A stretch of 64,000 bases of DNA from Vicia villosa. Taxonomy: Eukaryota; Streptophyta; Magnoliopsida; Fabales; Fabaceae. The stretch is taken from assembly GCF_029867415.1 (NCBI RefSeq), contig NC_081185.1:107177055-107241054 (forward strand), written 5' to 3'. Below the pieces are notes generated by a model. It had not been told where the DNA came from. It saw only the letters and a program-made list of their open reading frames with translations, and did not search any database. Numbering within the stretch: position 1 is the stretch's first letter; every line of letters begins with the position of its first letter. Shown here piece after piece: positions 51,958-64,000 of this stretch. A program made the position numbers and the translations under genes.

Positions 51958-52262
51958 ATGAATCATTCAAACCACAAAAGTTTTTCAGAAGAAACAAATA
52001 AGACATTGTCAAAAATCAAATATAATAGAGGACTCTCTCATAATATTGTCATGTGTACTTACCATGACAATACTTCACCTGGTTGTGAATGGTTACTGAC
52101 AACCTGGGTGGCAGAAGAACGTGGAATGAAGTCTGATATGGTTTATAAGGTAACAATTAGATGATTCTAATTTATTTTATTTTCTTTCCTTCAATTCAAT
52201 AGATTGAGGATCAAAGGTGCGCCTTTCTTTGTTATAATCTTAACTTTATAACTATAAAAGCA

Positions 52263-52344
<82 letters not shown>

Positions 52345-52444
52345 TCAAATTGATATATATTTATTTATTATGGAGTACTTCTATAACCCAGAAGGAAATC
52401 TTTATAAAGTGGGGTTAAAGAAGCATGGGAAAAAGATGAGTTAA
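51958..52444 (+). pseudogene. MBD-like mini-gene, unit E, frameshift in exon 2
   Basis: Exon 1 (51958-52149) is fully open, 64 codons, with a good donor and leader signals. Exon 2 (from 52376) has lost 7 nt after NLYK (tataaagtggggttaaag against tataaaaccaagagtgagg), so the reading frame shifts inside the domain and ends at TAA 52442-52444. The acceptor is weakened to ggag. A product would lack the last quarter of the MBD-like domain. Confidence 0.7.
52266..52341. repeat. (AT)n in unit E intron
   Basis: About 75 bp of AT between exon 1 and exon 2. Confidence 0.95.
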
Positions 52445-52511
52445 TGGTCATGGACTAATTAAAAGTTGATGTGATGATATGTGATATAGCTAGGGTTATT
52501 TTATATTTAAT

Positions 52512-53262
52512 ATTAGAGTTATGTCTAACTCATTCCTACAAAATCGACTTGTAAGGTGAGGGGTGTTATTCTATATAAACTCGCCCATGCTCTATCTCCA
52601 ACCCAGGTGGGACTTTAGAATCTTTCCTAACACACCCTCTCACGCTCAGCACTATTTTGGGCTTGGTGCATTGATAATAACGGTGGGCGACCCATGGTCC
52701 GACTGATTGGATTTGATACCACCGTTGGATATTATACCAAAATTGAAGTAGAATGTTAATTTTACATATAAATACTCCTTCCATGCAGAACTTGATTCTT
52801 TGCAAGATTAATAGCTAACTTGTTGTCGATCTACAACACTAGAGGTTTCTTCACTTCGACCTCGATCTCTTCCAGTATATATCTTATCCAAATTTATTGG
52901 CATGCAACATATGATCCTGCTATATATTCGGCCTCACACGATGACAATGCCACCACAGGTTGCTTTCTCGAGCACCATGAGATTAGGGTACCAAAGACTT
53001 GAAACAAATAACCATTTGTGCTTCTTCGATCTTCTTTATCTCCACGCCAATCAACATCTGAATAACAAGTTATTGAAGCTTCTTTACTTTCAGAGTCTCA
53101 TCAAAATAGAGTTCTATAGTTTATCGATCTTTTTAAGTATTTCATGATTCTACTTGCAGCCATCATGTGTGATACCCATGGTTCACTCATGTATCTGCTC
53201 ACTAATCCGACTCTGAAATCTATATCAGGTAAACTTCTGCAGACATACCTCAAAGATCCAAC
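52512..53262 (-). mobile_element. Ty1-copia 3' fragment (RNase H and LTR-like tail)
   Basis: On the minus strand 53258-52790 encodes a decayed copia C-terminus: SLPDIDFRVGLVSRYM, CYSDVDWRGDKEDRRST, then SRKQPVVALSSCEAEY, with stops. Next comes an LTR-like sequence (52512 to about 52730) containing cacaccctctcacgctcag and acaaaatcgacttgtaaggt, common in plant LTRs. It replaces part of the 3' flank of unit E, which resumes at about 53263. Confidence 0.75.
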
Positions 53263-54547
53263 AAGGAAATAATGGATAATTTTTATAAATTAAAATTAAG
53301 AAATTGGAATGAGAAATTTGTAACATTCATACTTCTCCCACCTTCTATGAAAAACTCTTAAGTTATAATTCTCCTTGAGTCATGTTTTTTTTAAAAATAA
53401 AAATATATTAATTGACAAAAAATCAAAGGTTTTAAGAAATCTAAAGTCAAACAAAAAAAGCAAGAAATAGAAAGAAAAAAAAAGCAAACTAAGCCTGAAA
53501 AAACATATCACTTTACCTAGAGCCTTCCTACACCAGCACAAGCAACCGAGTGTAGAGAGAAACACTACCCAACCCACCAAAAGGGTGACGTAGAGGCCTC
53601 TAAAGTTTGTACTTTTTCCTTTGTTGATTAATCTAGTGTTTATATATCAAAAAATATATTCTAAAAATAATTAGTTACATAAATTAAATGGGATTCTAGA
53701 TAATTGAAGAAAATATTTTTAAATTTTGTAAATTAGTTTTAAAATTTAATATTGATCAATTTATTTATTATTTAAACTTTATTCTATACTAAGATAACTA
53801 TTATGTTGATAAAATGTTCAATATGTTGACATATTTAGTGTTCTTATAAAATAAAAATCAATATTTGAATAAGTATTTAAAGTTTCAATTTAGAGTAAAT
53901 TGATTGAATTCAGCCACACACTTAAAAAATAAAATATAAATATGTTTTAGACATTACTTATAATGATTTTATAACATAAAATGATTAATTAATATACCTA
54001 AAATTGTATTCAAATTAGAACATCTCAAGAAAAAAACTGGAAAAAAATACATATATAAAGAAATTAAGCTTTTAGTTTAAAACCAACTTCTAACACTGAT
54101 AATTATCATCTAATAGTTAAATGGTAACATAATTACATGTGTGGGAATGACTAAAATATTATTTTTACTTAAGTTGGGCTTAAACAAAGAAATAAGGGTA
54201 GATTGGTCATTTCCACCTCCTAAATGGAATAAGGGCGTTATGGTAATTTCCACCTTTTAATGATAGGACTTGGGATTTGTTTAGGTTGAATAACCTCATT
54301 CATTCTCATTTGATAACAAATATTTTGAGGAGTAGAGAGAGGAACACGTGAAACAAGGGAAAGAGAGGAAGATCAACTCCAATTTCAAGTGTTCCACTTT
54401 CCATGCATCAAAAACTCATCCAAGTCCGAGACTTCTCATCATCCTCTTCTGTTTCAGCATCATCATCATCGTCATCGTCATCATCATCATCAATAAGGTA
54501 AGTTCCATTAGTTAGGAACTTGGGTAGGATGTTGGCAACCTTGCATG

Positions 54548-55165
54548 TTAAGGGTTTAGATTGTGATTAATATGTTGCATGCTTAATTAAATGCTGAAAA
54601 TGTGTTCATATAATGACTTTGTATGCCTTGGAAAGTTGATACAAATTAGGGTTCATATTGGGATGGATTGAGATGAAATAGGGGACTTTAGAACCCTAAT
54701 TTCATGTTCTGCTACTGTCAAACTTCGCTTAGCGAACTCTGACTCGCTTAGCAAAAGTCAGCAGACTAAATCAAATTGTGTTTCCACTAAAATGGTCATA
54801 TCTTGAGTTTTACAACTCAAAATGGAAAACAGTCAGAAGCGTTGGAAAGGTATTTTAATGTTCCTTAATTAAGAATATGCTTAGATATCATGCTTTTAGT
54901 TCAGTTATGACATATGGAAAATGGATGTTTAATTGCATGAGGCTGAATACGCATAATGGCCTTAAGAATATGTTTATATGATGCTACCCCTTTTGTTGAT
55001 TTCATGTCATTAGGTCAAGTCTAGGTATTTCACATTACTAATACTCTCTTGACTTGATTAATGGATGCATGGTTATGGTTTAGTTAGTTATGGTGTATAT
55101 TTGAAAGTTATGGTTTTTCTGAGTTTCAAGACTTTCACTTAGCGAACTACCCAATTCCCATAAAT
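54548..55165. repeat. Direct repeat, copy 1 (about 600 bp)
   Basis: Starts gtttagattgtgattaatat and ends near tttcacttagcgaactaccc. Copy 2 lies at 56184-56770 with scattered substitutions and small gaps. Confidence 0.85.
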
Positions 55166-55615
55166 GGGTTTGTCTTTGTTTGAGTTTGCTGGAACTTTGC
55201 TACACCTTGCTTAGCAAACTTCCCTGAACATAATTTTATAACTTCCCTCCCTTAAGTGCAGTTTTGTTCTGTAATGCAAATCAGATGCCTCTTTTGTCCA
55301 TTATGACAAATGTGATGTATTATGAGATGATTAATGGCGTGTTACGATCACTTGCTATGCTTCTTATATATGTGTGCTTAATGTAATGCACTATGTTGAT
55401 AAATGCTATGATGTGATCACTTTCTTTGCATGTTTCTCGTCCGTTCCAGTTGCATATTCGGATGAGATTGTGACATGTGATTGCATCGAAGTAGGCCTAA
55501 GTTACTAGGTGGTAAATAACTTGCATACTCACTATAGAAATCGAGCAAGTGCTTATGGGGGTCGTATACTATAGGGTGTTTACCCACTTGCGGTAAACAC
55601 ATTAGCATTATCAAT

Positions 55616-55995
55616 TTGGTGTACTTGTGTAGCCATTTAACATATTACAATTGGATACTTACCATAGGTGTGCTTGTGTAGCCATATAGGCGTAACTCAC
55701 TTGGATACTCACCTAAGTTGTTGATTCGTGTGCTTGTGTAGCCATGCAGATGTTTTGCACTTGGTGTCGCACCCGAGTTGGTGTGCGTTACCGGTGTATC
55801 GATTGGTGTGCTTGTGAAGCTATGTAGACGTATTACACTTGGATACTCACCACATATGTGCTTGTGTAGCCATATCGGCATAGATCACGTGGATACTCAC
55901 CTGACTCGTCGAAAGAGGTTTGATTGTGTAGTATCTTAGTGTTGTGCACTTGGATACTCACCAATGGTGTGCTTGTGTGGCCTAGTTTAGATGAC
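55616..55995. repeat. Minisatellite-like array, copy 1
   Basis: About seven imperfect copies of a 45-60-bp unit containing ggtgtgcttgtgtagccata, then ggcgta...cacttggatactcacc. A second, shorter array follows repeat copy 2 at 56790-56985. Confidence 0.85.
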
Positions 55996-56183
55996 AGATA
56001 TTACATATGGATTCCTCATACGCGGGTACGGGTCTGCATACTTGTTTGTGCTAACCTTGTGTGAATTGGGGGTAGTTTTCGACAGCAGATAGGCATGTTA
56101 ACCCGGAAGACCTGACCTTGAGGGTAGCTCCCGAGAGAAGGCAGTTAGGTAAACCCGGCGGTCAGGTAAACCCAGGAGACCTA

Positions 56184-56770
56184 TTAGATTGTGATTAATA
56201 TGTTGCATGCTTGATTAAATGCTAAAAATGTGTTCATATGATGACTTTGTATGCCTTTGAATGTTGATACATGTTGGGATTCATATTGGGATGAAAGAGG
56301 GGACTGTAGAACCCTAATTTCGTGTTATGCTATTGTCAAACTTCACTTAGCGAACTCTCGTTTGCTTAGCAAAAGTCAGCAGACTTAACCAAATTGTGTT
56401 TCCACTAAAATGGCCATATCTTGAGTTTTAAACCTCAAAATGGAGCACAGTCAGAAGCGTTGGAAAGTTCTTTTAATGCTCCTTACGAATATGCTTAGAT
56501 ATCATAGTTTTAGTTCAGTTATGACGTATGGAAAATGAATGTTTAATTTCATGATGTTGAATAAGCATAATGGTCTTGAGAATATGTCTATATGATGTTA
56601 CCCCTTGTGTTGATTTCATGCCATTAGGTCAAGCCTAGGTCTTTTACATCACTAATTCTCTCTTGACCTTAGTAATGGATGCATGGTTTTGGTTTAGTTA
56701 GTTATGGTGTATATTTGAAAGTTCCGTTTTTCTGAGTTTTTAGACTTTCGCTTAGCGAACTACCCAAGTT
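56184..56770. repeat. Direct repeat, copy 2
   Basis: Begins ttagattgtgattaatatg and is about 90% like 54548-55165 by eye. It joins directly to a second minisatellite array, so a composite unit of about 1.6 kb (repeat plus minisatellite plus ggtaaacccggaagacctg block) is duplicated. Confidence 0.85.
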
Positions 56771-56789
56771 AGTGTGGATTATCCGTATA

Positions 56790-56985
56790 TCGATTGTTGT
56801 GCTTGTGTATCCATATAGGCGTATTACACTTGGATACTCACCACAGGTGTGCTTGTGTAGCCATGTCGGATTAAATACTTGGATACTTACCTAACTCATT
56901 GAAAGTGGTCTGCTTGTGTAGTCTTCTGGCGTTATGCACTTGGATACTCACCAATGGTGTGCTTGTGTGGCCTATTTTGGATGGC
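56790..56985. repeat. Minisatellite-like array, copy 2
   Basis: About four copies of the same gtgtgcttgtgtagcc...cacttggatactcacc unit as at 55616, then the shared block gtgggtacgggtctgcatac. Confidence 0.8.
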
Positions 56986-58105
56986 ATATACTAATTTTGG
57001 ATTCCTCGTACGTGGGTACGGGTCTGCATACTCATTTGTGCTAACCTTGTGTGAATTAAGGGTAGTTTCTAATAACAGATAGGCAGGTAAACCCGGAAGA
57101 CCTGACCTTGAGGGTAGTTCCCGACAGAAAGTAAGTAAACCTGGAAGACGTATTCTGAAGGAAACGTACATCCAATAATATGTTTGCATGTTGTGTGATA
57201 TGAATATCCCAATTAGGAAGGTCAAGGGACTCCCTAATTGTGATGCTCTGTGTTGTTTGAATTTCTTGTACCTGGCAGTGAGGAAACCCTGGATCAATGG
57301 TGGATCAGTTTTGATGCATGTACCCTGTAAAGATTAGAGAATGCGTAGGATAGGGAGACTCACTGAGATTTAGTAATCTCACCCCATTCCAATTATCTTT
57401 TTTCAGGCACATATTAGAAGTAGACAAATTGCTAGGAGGTCTGGAATAAAGAATGTTGATGGGCAAATGACAGGAAGACCTTATCAAATCTTATCTTTCC
57501 GCTGTGCATTGTTGTAGACGTATGTATTGTATACACTCGTATCTGTATTATTGCAATGTATACGATTTTATTTATGTCATTTTCCTAATTTTGTATGTTT
57601 TCATGTACCATATTATCACATCACTGCATATTATTCTAGATGTATATGTACGGGATGTTACAAATTACTTCCAAGCTGGAAGGGGAAAAATTGTAATTCC
57701 CACCCAAAGTTTTATTTAAGTGTTTTGCCTCTTTTCTCCTTTCATTATCCATACTTTGCATTCAAGAAATCAGAATTGGGAGAGAAGGAAAGAGAAAATG
57801 TGGGTGGAAGATTAGAGAAGGAATAGTGGAGTCAAGTGCTTCCCATGAATGCATGCATGAAGCTTTTTGAAGAACCAAGATTAAGTGCATAATCATTATA
57901 TCATCATCATTATCTCCATCATCCAGTCATGAACAATCAGAATCTCCATCTCAATGTGAGTTCCATAGTTAGATGCTTGGGTAGGAATGGGGGCTGGATT
58001 GCATGGTTAATGGGTTAGTGTGATATTACCTGCAATGAATCTCTGAATGGGTTTTTGTTGGATTCTTGTTATTGCATGTACTGATTCTGATGTGTTTTTG
58101 GTACC

Positions 58106-61100
58106 TGTCATACCCCAAAATTTGCCCTCATATAATTGCAAATGTCATTTTATTTCGATTAAGTGACATAGCACAGTTGGTAAGAATTTGCGGGTAAAAG
58201 GTACAAGAGCGAGAGGTCTCGAGTTCGAATCCCACTACTAACATTTTTTCCCTTTTATAAGTTTTTAATTTTACCTCTAACTTTATTCACATTTATTCAA
58301 AAATTCACAAAAATTGTTTTCTTTTTATATTTAAATAGTATTTTCGTTTTTATTATTTATTATTTACTAAAAAATATTTTTTTTACTTTATTCACATTTT
58401 ATTCACAAAAATATCCAAAAAATCATAAAATAAAAATTTTGAAAGATTTTGTTCTCCTTTTCTTTTTTAGATGGTAATCTCTATTTTAGGAGAGAATTTA
58501 TATAATTGGTTAAAATAATTATAAATTTAAATCAAACAATATTTGATTTTGGATTTTTATTATTTTAATTGATTGTTGATTTTGTTCTCTCTTAATCATT
58601 CTAACCTAATATTTTTCCTATATAAACCAAAAATTTCTAACCTATTGGAGGACTTTTTTCCCAACCCTATTTTCGACCTCTCCACTCTCACGGTACAAAA
58701 TCTCTGCAGCTAACAATTTCAGCCTCTATCTTTTTCAACTAACAATTAACCCTATTCTCTATATCTTTTTCACCAATTTAGATGTACAGTATCACTACCA
58801 CTATCTCCAACTACAAACCAACAAACCTTAAGCCTCTTCTTTAACCAAACCTTTAGACTCTCTCATGTAGAAATTTCCCCACCACTGTATATTCATTCTT
58901 ATACTTTGAACAACACTAACCCTTTTTCCATTTGTTTCATGTGCAAAAATTCATCCACCATTTATACCAAAAAAAACCAATTCATAAACCTCACAAAGTC
59001 TCACCATAAGCATATTATTTTTTCTTATAACATTTTTTATATTGCAGTCACAGTAAATCAGAAACAGGGGAGGGTGAAAATCAAAGAAAATCCAAATCGT
59101 TTCCGCTCCTGTGTTCCCGCCCCAGCCGGTCGACAACGAACAACAACAAACCAAATCGAAACAACCGAGAACCACCGATGAGCCGTCGACGAAACAACAA
59201 CAACAATCATTGTCATGATTTACAAATGTTCAGATGATGGCAAATTGAAATAAGTATTGTAACTATGCTGTTTTTTTTTGTTTATTGCAGAAAATCAAAT
59301 CAGAACAAAGAAGAAATCAGGAGGAACAAGAAGACCGACGACAACCACGCAGCCAGATTCAATCACTGCGGCATCATCGCGTGACAGCCCATCTGACGCA
59401 CCGCACAACCTTCCGCCGCCGACAAGCTTTTGTTGCACACGGCCGCACCACCCACAGATCCGCCACACAACCGCCTTGTTACGGTCTGAGCACTTTGGTC
59501 ACTGTCGAGTCCGTATATCCAGGTTCTTTATATTTATTTTTAATCTTCGTGTGTGTTGTTGCATATTGTGTTTGTTTGCTTGCTATTAAGTAATATATGT
59601 GGTACTGTGTGAGGTGCTATCATTATCTCTTTAAAAAAAGAGGATTATATGCGTAGGATTGATAATGGACCGCAAATAGCACAGGAATTTGTCAAATATT
59701 CAAAAGCTGTTTTTATCTGTGCATAGACCATAAAGGGATACCGCCCCTACTCACCATGGCCATGTTTTCTTTTTCTATTTGTTAACGTTTTGGGTAGATA
59801 TTTTACTGTTAGTAAATGACTAGGATGTAGTTTTAGTTAATTAACTTTTTTATGATGAAATTAATTTAATTAATATTTTTCTAATTAGCATATTAACCAT
59901 TAATTAAAATTAACAAATTAGGATGAGGGTTTTAGGTTGACCAATCAATTTTTTCCTTAACTTTGACTTATTTAATTTAATTCAATTAGGATTTTAATTT
60001 AGCTTTAATCCACTTAATCATAAAAATACAAAAATAAATTAGATTTAGGTTTTAATTAGTTTAATATTTTTAATTAATGAGTAATTAGTTTTTAATTTAG
60101 CCTTGATTTAATTTTAAGTTTATAATTAATTAATTATGTTTGTAAGTTTAGTCTTATCAATAAACCATAGGTATTTTGTTATCAACAATGTAACAGTTGT
60201 CTATTAAACTGTAGGCTTAGGTTCCCTTAGGTTTTTACCGTAAGCTTTTAAACCCTGTTTTGCCTTCTCAACAAAATTGTTTATTCGCGATTCTCCCCTC
60301 ATCTTCCACTCCAGTGTATGTCGCATGCCTTTAATTTCAATTGTTTATTTTATTTAAATTTTTCTTTTATTATTTATTTATTTATTTAAATTATGTACCT
60401 TTATTTTGCCTTTTTATTATTTTGGATTTTATTTTATTATTCACATTACTATTGCTGGCTATTATTATGTATCTGCCCCAAAGCCTTGTAAAAAGTTTTC
60501 TGCCCCACAGGTGTTTATTGTAATAGCGTAGGAATTTTTGTTTTCCTGCCTTTAATTTCTGCAATCTTAAACTGCGTGGTTAGTAATTTAGGGAGTGCAA
60601 GACTATTAACTGAATATAGATCACTAACTTATAAGATAAATATCATCGAAGTTAACCACGTGATTGTTGCACCCACACACCTTTAGGGTAATCCCTCTTG
60701 TTGCCTGTTGCCTTATATTGTTGCCTTGCTGCCTTAATTATTGTTGCCTAAAAATAGTCAAGTCCCTCGATCCCGAGGATACCTAAAGCAATGTTGCCTT
60801 CAAAGTTATTGGAACTCCCTCGAGGTTGCCTTATAAAGTATAATTGTCCCAATTGCTAAGGTATCCTCGCATGATGCCTAAACCGATAAAATGACTATTA
60901 TATCCTTCCCTTAGACTACCTGCCCTCTTTATGGCATGGGACAGTCTTATGGCGAATGATTTTTCGATGACCCTTAAACATCCAATTGAAAGGCTTCCTG
61001 CCCTCTTATGGCATGGATAGATCCTTTCGCCCGAAAAGCTAAAAGAACAAATTTTTAAACTTAGGGTAGTTGCTACTAATTGCTTGCTCTAATTCAAATT

Positions 61101-61429
61101 ACTTTTTACACCTCTTTTCAAAATCAAATTCGAAAAGACTACGCTTATTTACAAGCTAAAGTTCTTATTCAAAATTTCTATTCACACCCTCATTTTCAAA
61201 CAATTCAAACATTTTCAAAGTGAGCTAAGCAATTAAGAGCCCATGGATAACCATGGATACAAAGGGTGCCTTACACCTTCCCTTTGTATAACTTACCCCC
61301 CGAACTCAAAATCTTTCAAAGGTCTTTCCTGTTCTTTTTGCCTTTCCAATTGGATAAAATAAAAGTCGGTGGCGACTCTTGCTTACCGCGACATTTCGAT
61401 CGATTAAAAAGTCAGTTCACCGTATTACA
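58106..61429 (+). mobile_element. Solo Ogre-like LTR, 3324 bp
   Basis: Starts TGTCATACCCCAAAATTTGC and ends ...CACCGTATTACA, with a perfect 5-bp target duplication, gtacc, at 58101-58105 and 61430-61434. Near the 3' end it shares ggataaccatggatacaaag, ccttccctttgtataac and gtcggtggcgactct with the solo LTR at 43136-47372. There is no internal domain. Frames within it (for example at 59278-59593) are compositional. A tRNA-like promoter lies close to its start. Confidence 0.92.
58169..58249 (+). promoter_or_regulatory. tRNA-like pol III promoter inside LTR
   Basis: tagcacagttgg (58169-58180) fits the A box TRGCNNAGNNGG. agttcgaatcc (58222-58232) fits the B box GGTTCGANNCC with one mismatch. 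Spacing is 41 nt and a T6 run at 58244-58249 could terminate transcription. I do not see a complete cloverleaf or acceptor stem, so this is not called a tRNA gene. Confidence 0.55.
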
Positions 61430-61451
61430 GTACCCTAAGACTATTGTTGTA

Positions 61452-62900
61452 TGTTAGGGATTGTCGCGGTGAAAAATCAGAGACCAAGCTATTGACTAAC
61501 TTGACTCGCAAAATAAGAAGTCACAACCAAAATTTATTATTTCCAAGGAAAGGGAAAAGATCAAAACCCTAAATAAACGTACAATGCAATAAGCAAAACT
61601 AGAAGCAAAGCACAAAAAAGAGATCAAAGATATGGGGGTTGGTTATGCAAAGGGAAAGTATTAGTACCCTGTGTATTTATAGTACTCTATAGGAACCTCT
61701 TGTTATATCTATATTAAGGCTAAAATTATTTTTTTGCAAAAATATTTCGGAGATAAGAAAATAAATGTTTTTTATGATTTTTGTGTTTGGAAAGACATAA
61801 AGTCTTATACCTACGTACCCATGAAGGATCAAAACCTCGTAGTTCGAATTCGTGGTAAAAATAAAAAAAGGATTTGTTATGATTGTTTTCAGTTAGAAGA
61901 GACATTTTATCATCTTAAGGAGAATGTTCAACTAACCCCCTACAAGTTATGAGATGATGGATCTTTACATCATCATGAGGGAAGGGCTCCAACTTGAATA
62001 TAAATCAACAAGTATGTCACTAACTCCCTATAAAGAAAAGAATCAACAACATTTTAATCAATACTATGAGGATAGGAGAATTACATCTCGACTATGAAAA
62101 TGACTCATGCTTAATCTTTTGAGAAAAGGTTTTAAATTGAAAAACCAAGTGGCAAGAAGATTTGAATAAGGTTGAATTTTCTTAGTCTTATGAAAATAGG
62201 CTAATATGCTTAAGTATCTTGACATAAGGTTAAAGTTTTTAATGAAAGAGATTCACGTTTGAAATTAGGGTTAAGGTCCACAGAGGTGATAAAGCATATA
62301 CATAAAGACAAACAAACAAAGATCAACACACACGTGAGTATCAAGTCAACATTACAACCCCTTTCCTTGGATTTGAACACAAACATTAATGCATAAGGTA
62401 TCTAACAATATAGAATAAGCATCAACCATCATAATCATTACACTCAAGATTATAAATACAAAAGGTCAAAGAGACTCATGCAAACTTTAAGGGATTATGA
62501 ATTAGGGTTTAAATTTGAGATCATTCACAACAACCAAACAAGTTAACCATGCACAATATCAAACAATCAAACTTAAAGACTAATTTGCAAATAAACATCA
62601 TTTAAGGAAATGTCTTAAAATAAAGTATCAAGATGTGTCACAAATTCAAATCAAGGGCAATCAAGATCAAGCAACAATCATATAGGACATGATCATATAA
62701 ACATGGTAAGAACAAAAACCTAATGAAGGTCATCATGTACATAAGTCAAAGATAAACAAGGAGGTCTCATCACACACAAGATCAAAGGATATGGACTAGT
62801 AAAATTGTTGACATTGAGTTTCATATTCAATCAAATAAACAAGAGTTAGAATAATATACCTCCTATAAAATTTCTAATTTATGAATTGTACCTCCTACCA
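61452..62900 (-). mobile_element. Third Ogre-like LTR fragment, degenerate
   Basis: On the plus strand it starts tgttagggattgtcgcggtg. It then carries agtcacaaccaaaatttatt and gggggttggttatgcaaagg, then gaaagtattagtaccct, the degenerate counterpart of the caaagggaaggtgttagcaccc block of the LTR at 43136. Orientation is therefore minus. The right border is uncertain; the 61734-61952 frame is not a recognised gene. Confidence 0.45.
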
Positions 62901-64000
62901 CTAAGACAATAATGCAGTTACTTGTGTGGTTGTTCCCCTTTTGAACATGGATTTTTTTGGAACTAGGAGTAAAATATTATTCCTTTATGAATTTTTGGTC
63001 TTATTCTTTAGTCTTAGTTTTCTCATTCCTTACAACAATTATTTGTTCTATCTAGTTGGCCCTTATATGATACATTGAGAAATGTGTTTCTATGTTCATA
63101 ATCATCTAGGTTACTTAACAATTTATTTTTTGTTTTTGATGTATAACCAAGTATGTTTCTAGTTTCATTTATAGACTGAATTGCTCAAAAGCCTCTGTTT
63201 TGTATTGTATACTCCTATAGAAATGTTATTTTGTTTTCCTTTTTTGGGGGTTTGTGTGGATACCTCTCACTTTGTTAATATGTACATAAATATGATGCAC
63301 TGATTGTTAAATATGTCTCTTAATATTATGTAGACAACATGTAAACATGTCAAGTATTATTGTGTTTAATGCTTATCATTGAATCTCTGAGAGAAATAAT
63401 TGCAATATTGCAAAGTCATTAGAAAGTATTGTCTAGGTGGAACTTGAGTTGGAACTACGACTCTTTAAATTTGTTTGGTTTTTTTCTTCATGTGTTTGGC
63501 TACAAATTCTTCATTCTAGTTATTGGATTTTGTAAAAATAAAAATAGGATTCTAGAATTAATATTAATAAGGTTTTGAAAGTAATATACATGATAAAAAT
63601 TACTCTAAAATTGTTATCATGTTACAAACTTTTATATTGCAATAATGAATAATTAAAGTTTAGGTTATGATTTTGAAGTATTTTTTGTTTCTTCCTACAA
63701 GTGATGCATTTGTTGTGTGATTGTCTAGAGTTGGGATCTGAATTTGATCAGTCTGAAATTGTATTGAATTTGCCTGAATATAATAGCATGAAATTGTAAC
63801 TTCATCATTTTTAACATTATGCGCAGGATGCTTATTTTGGTGTTATCATAATACAAGAAGGGATTGATCTTGGATAGTTACTTGTGTTGGAATCACATTA
63901 CATGAAAAGATCATAGATGATGTTGATGCTAGTTAGGCCTCTTCTAACTTTTGAGATCAAACTTTGTTTTATAATAACCTACATGCATATCTAAAAGTTA
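62901..64000. other. Unassigned sequence to window end
   Basis: AT-rich (T-rich on the plus strand), without recognisable repeats or domains. It could be intron or 3' flank of a gene beyond the window. Confidence 0.3.

Larger units (their letters stand above)
54089..58105. repeat. Retrotransposon-derived region with internal duplications
   Basis: The region begins where the MBD array ends and stops at the solo LTR at 58106. It contains LTR-style sequence with the cgcttagcgaac motif (for example 54725, 55136 and 56345), an (ATC)n tract (54458-54492) ahead of gtaagttcc, and gtacgggatgttaca at 57651-57665. The last looks like an LTR end; just beyond it a related leader (gtggaagattagagaagg...atcatcatcattatctcc...gtgagttcc) begins again. 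I could not fix exact borders or the family. No intact coding frame. Confidence 0.5.

Noticed and set aside
55645..55881. Repetitive minus-strand peptide with LHGYTST repeats
   Set aside because: It is produced by the minisatellite whose unit length happens to keep frame; there is no start or regulatory context.
58160..58252. A tRNA gene
   Set aside because: A and B boxes are present, but I could not pair an acceptor stem or anticodon arm, and the position inside an LTR points to a tRNA-derived module.
59278..59593. Two overlapping arginine/threonine-rich frames of about 100 codons
   Set aside because: They lie within the solo LTR, overlap each other, and their composition explains the open frames.

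Overview
The window is repeat-rich, AT-rich plant nuclear DNA. The transposable-element families point to a legume, most likely of the inverted-repeat-lacking clade (pea, vetch, lentil, clover and Medicago relatives). These families are SIRE/Maximus-type copia LTRs with a ...AACAATCTCCCC junction, Ogre-like LTRs starting TGTTATACCCCAAAATTTGCC, an RTE-type LINE and a legume-type SINE. I cannot name the species. There are very few real genes, and most long open frames belong to mobile elements.

Layout. 1-15.7 kb is intergenic: a decayed plant-mobile-domain (PMD) gene split by a hAT-type MITE, a decayed gypsy-associated gene, a SIRE LTR, and a decayed RTE-type LINE. 15.7-28.7 kb (minus strand) holds the one clearly intact conserved gene. 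It is an 11-exon BTB/POZ plus pentapeptide-repeat protein of 303 residues, orthologous in architecture to Arabidopsis FIP2. Every exon joins in frame. Its third intron (6.0 kb) contains a nearly complete, recent Ty1-copia element (20,087-25,138) with a perfect 5-bp target duplication and LTRs differing at only 2 of 182 positions. 29.5-34.6 kb is a truncated SIRE-type element on the minus strand, with two diverged copies of one transposon-associated ORF. 34.6-36.7 kb is an intron-containing, 5'-truncated pseudogene of cobalamin-independent methionine synthase (METE).

37.1-54.1 kb is a tandem array of about five units with a period near 1.9 kb. Each unit carries a two-exon mini-gene whose 93-residue product resembles a stand-alone methyl-CpG-binding domain (MBD). 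Only the second unit (40,189-40,635) is intact; the other four are broken in different ways. The array has been used repeatedly as an insertion target: a hAT MITE, a SINE, a copia fragment, and a LINE that itself contains a 4.2-kb solo LTR. The sister units provide empty sites that prove several of these insertions. 54.1-64 kb is retrotransposon-derived: internal duplications, minisatellite-like repeats, a second 3.3-kb solo Ogre-like LTR with a perfect target duplication and a tRNA-like pol III promoter near its start, and a third LTR fragment.

The BTB-pentapeptide gene and the intact MBD-like mini-gene are the only candidates for host function. I found no RNA gene and no CRISPR or operon structure.
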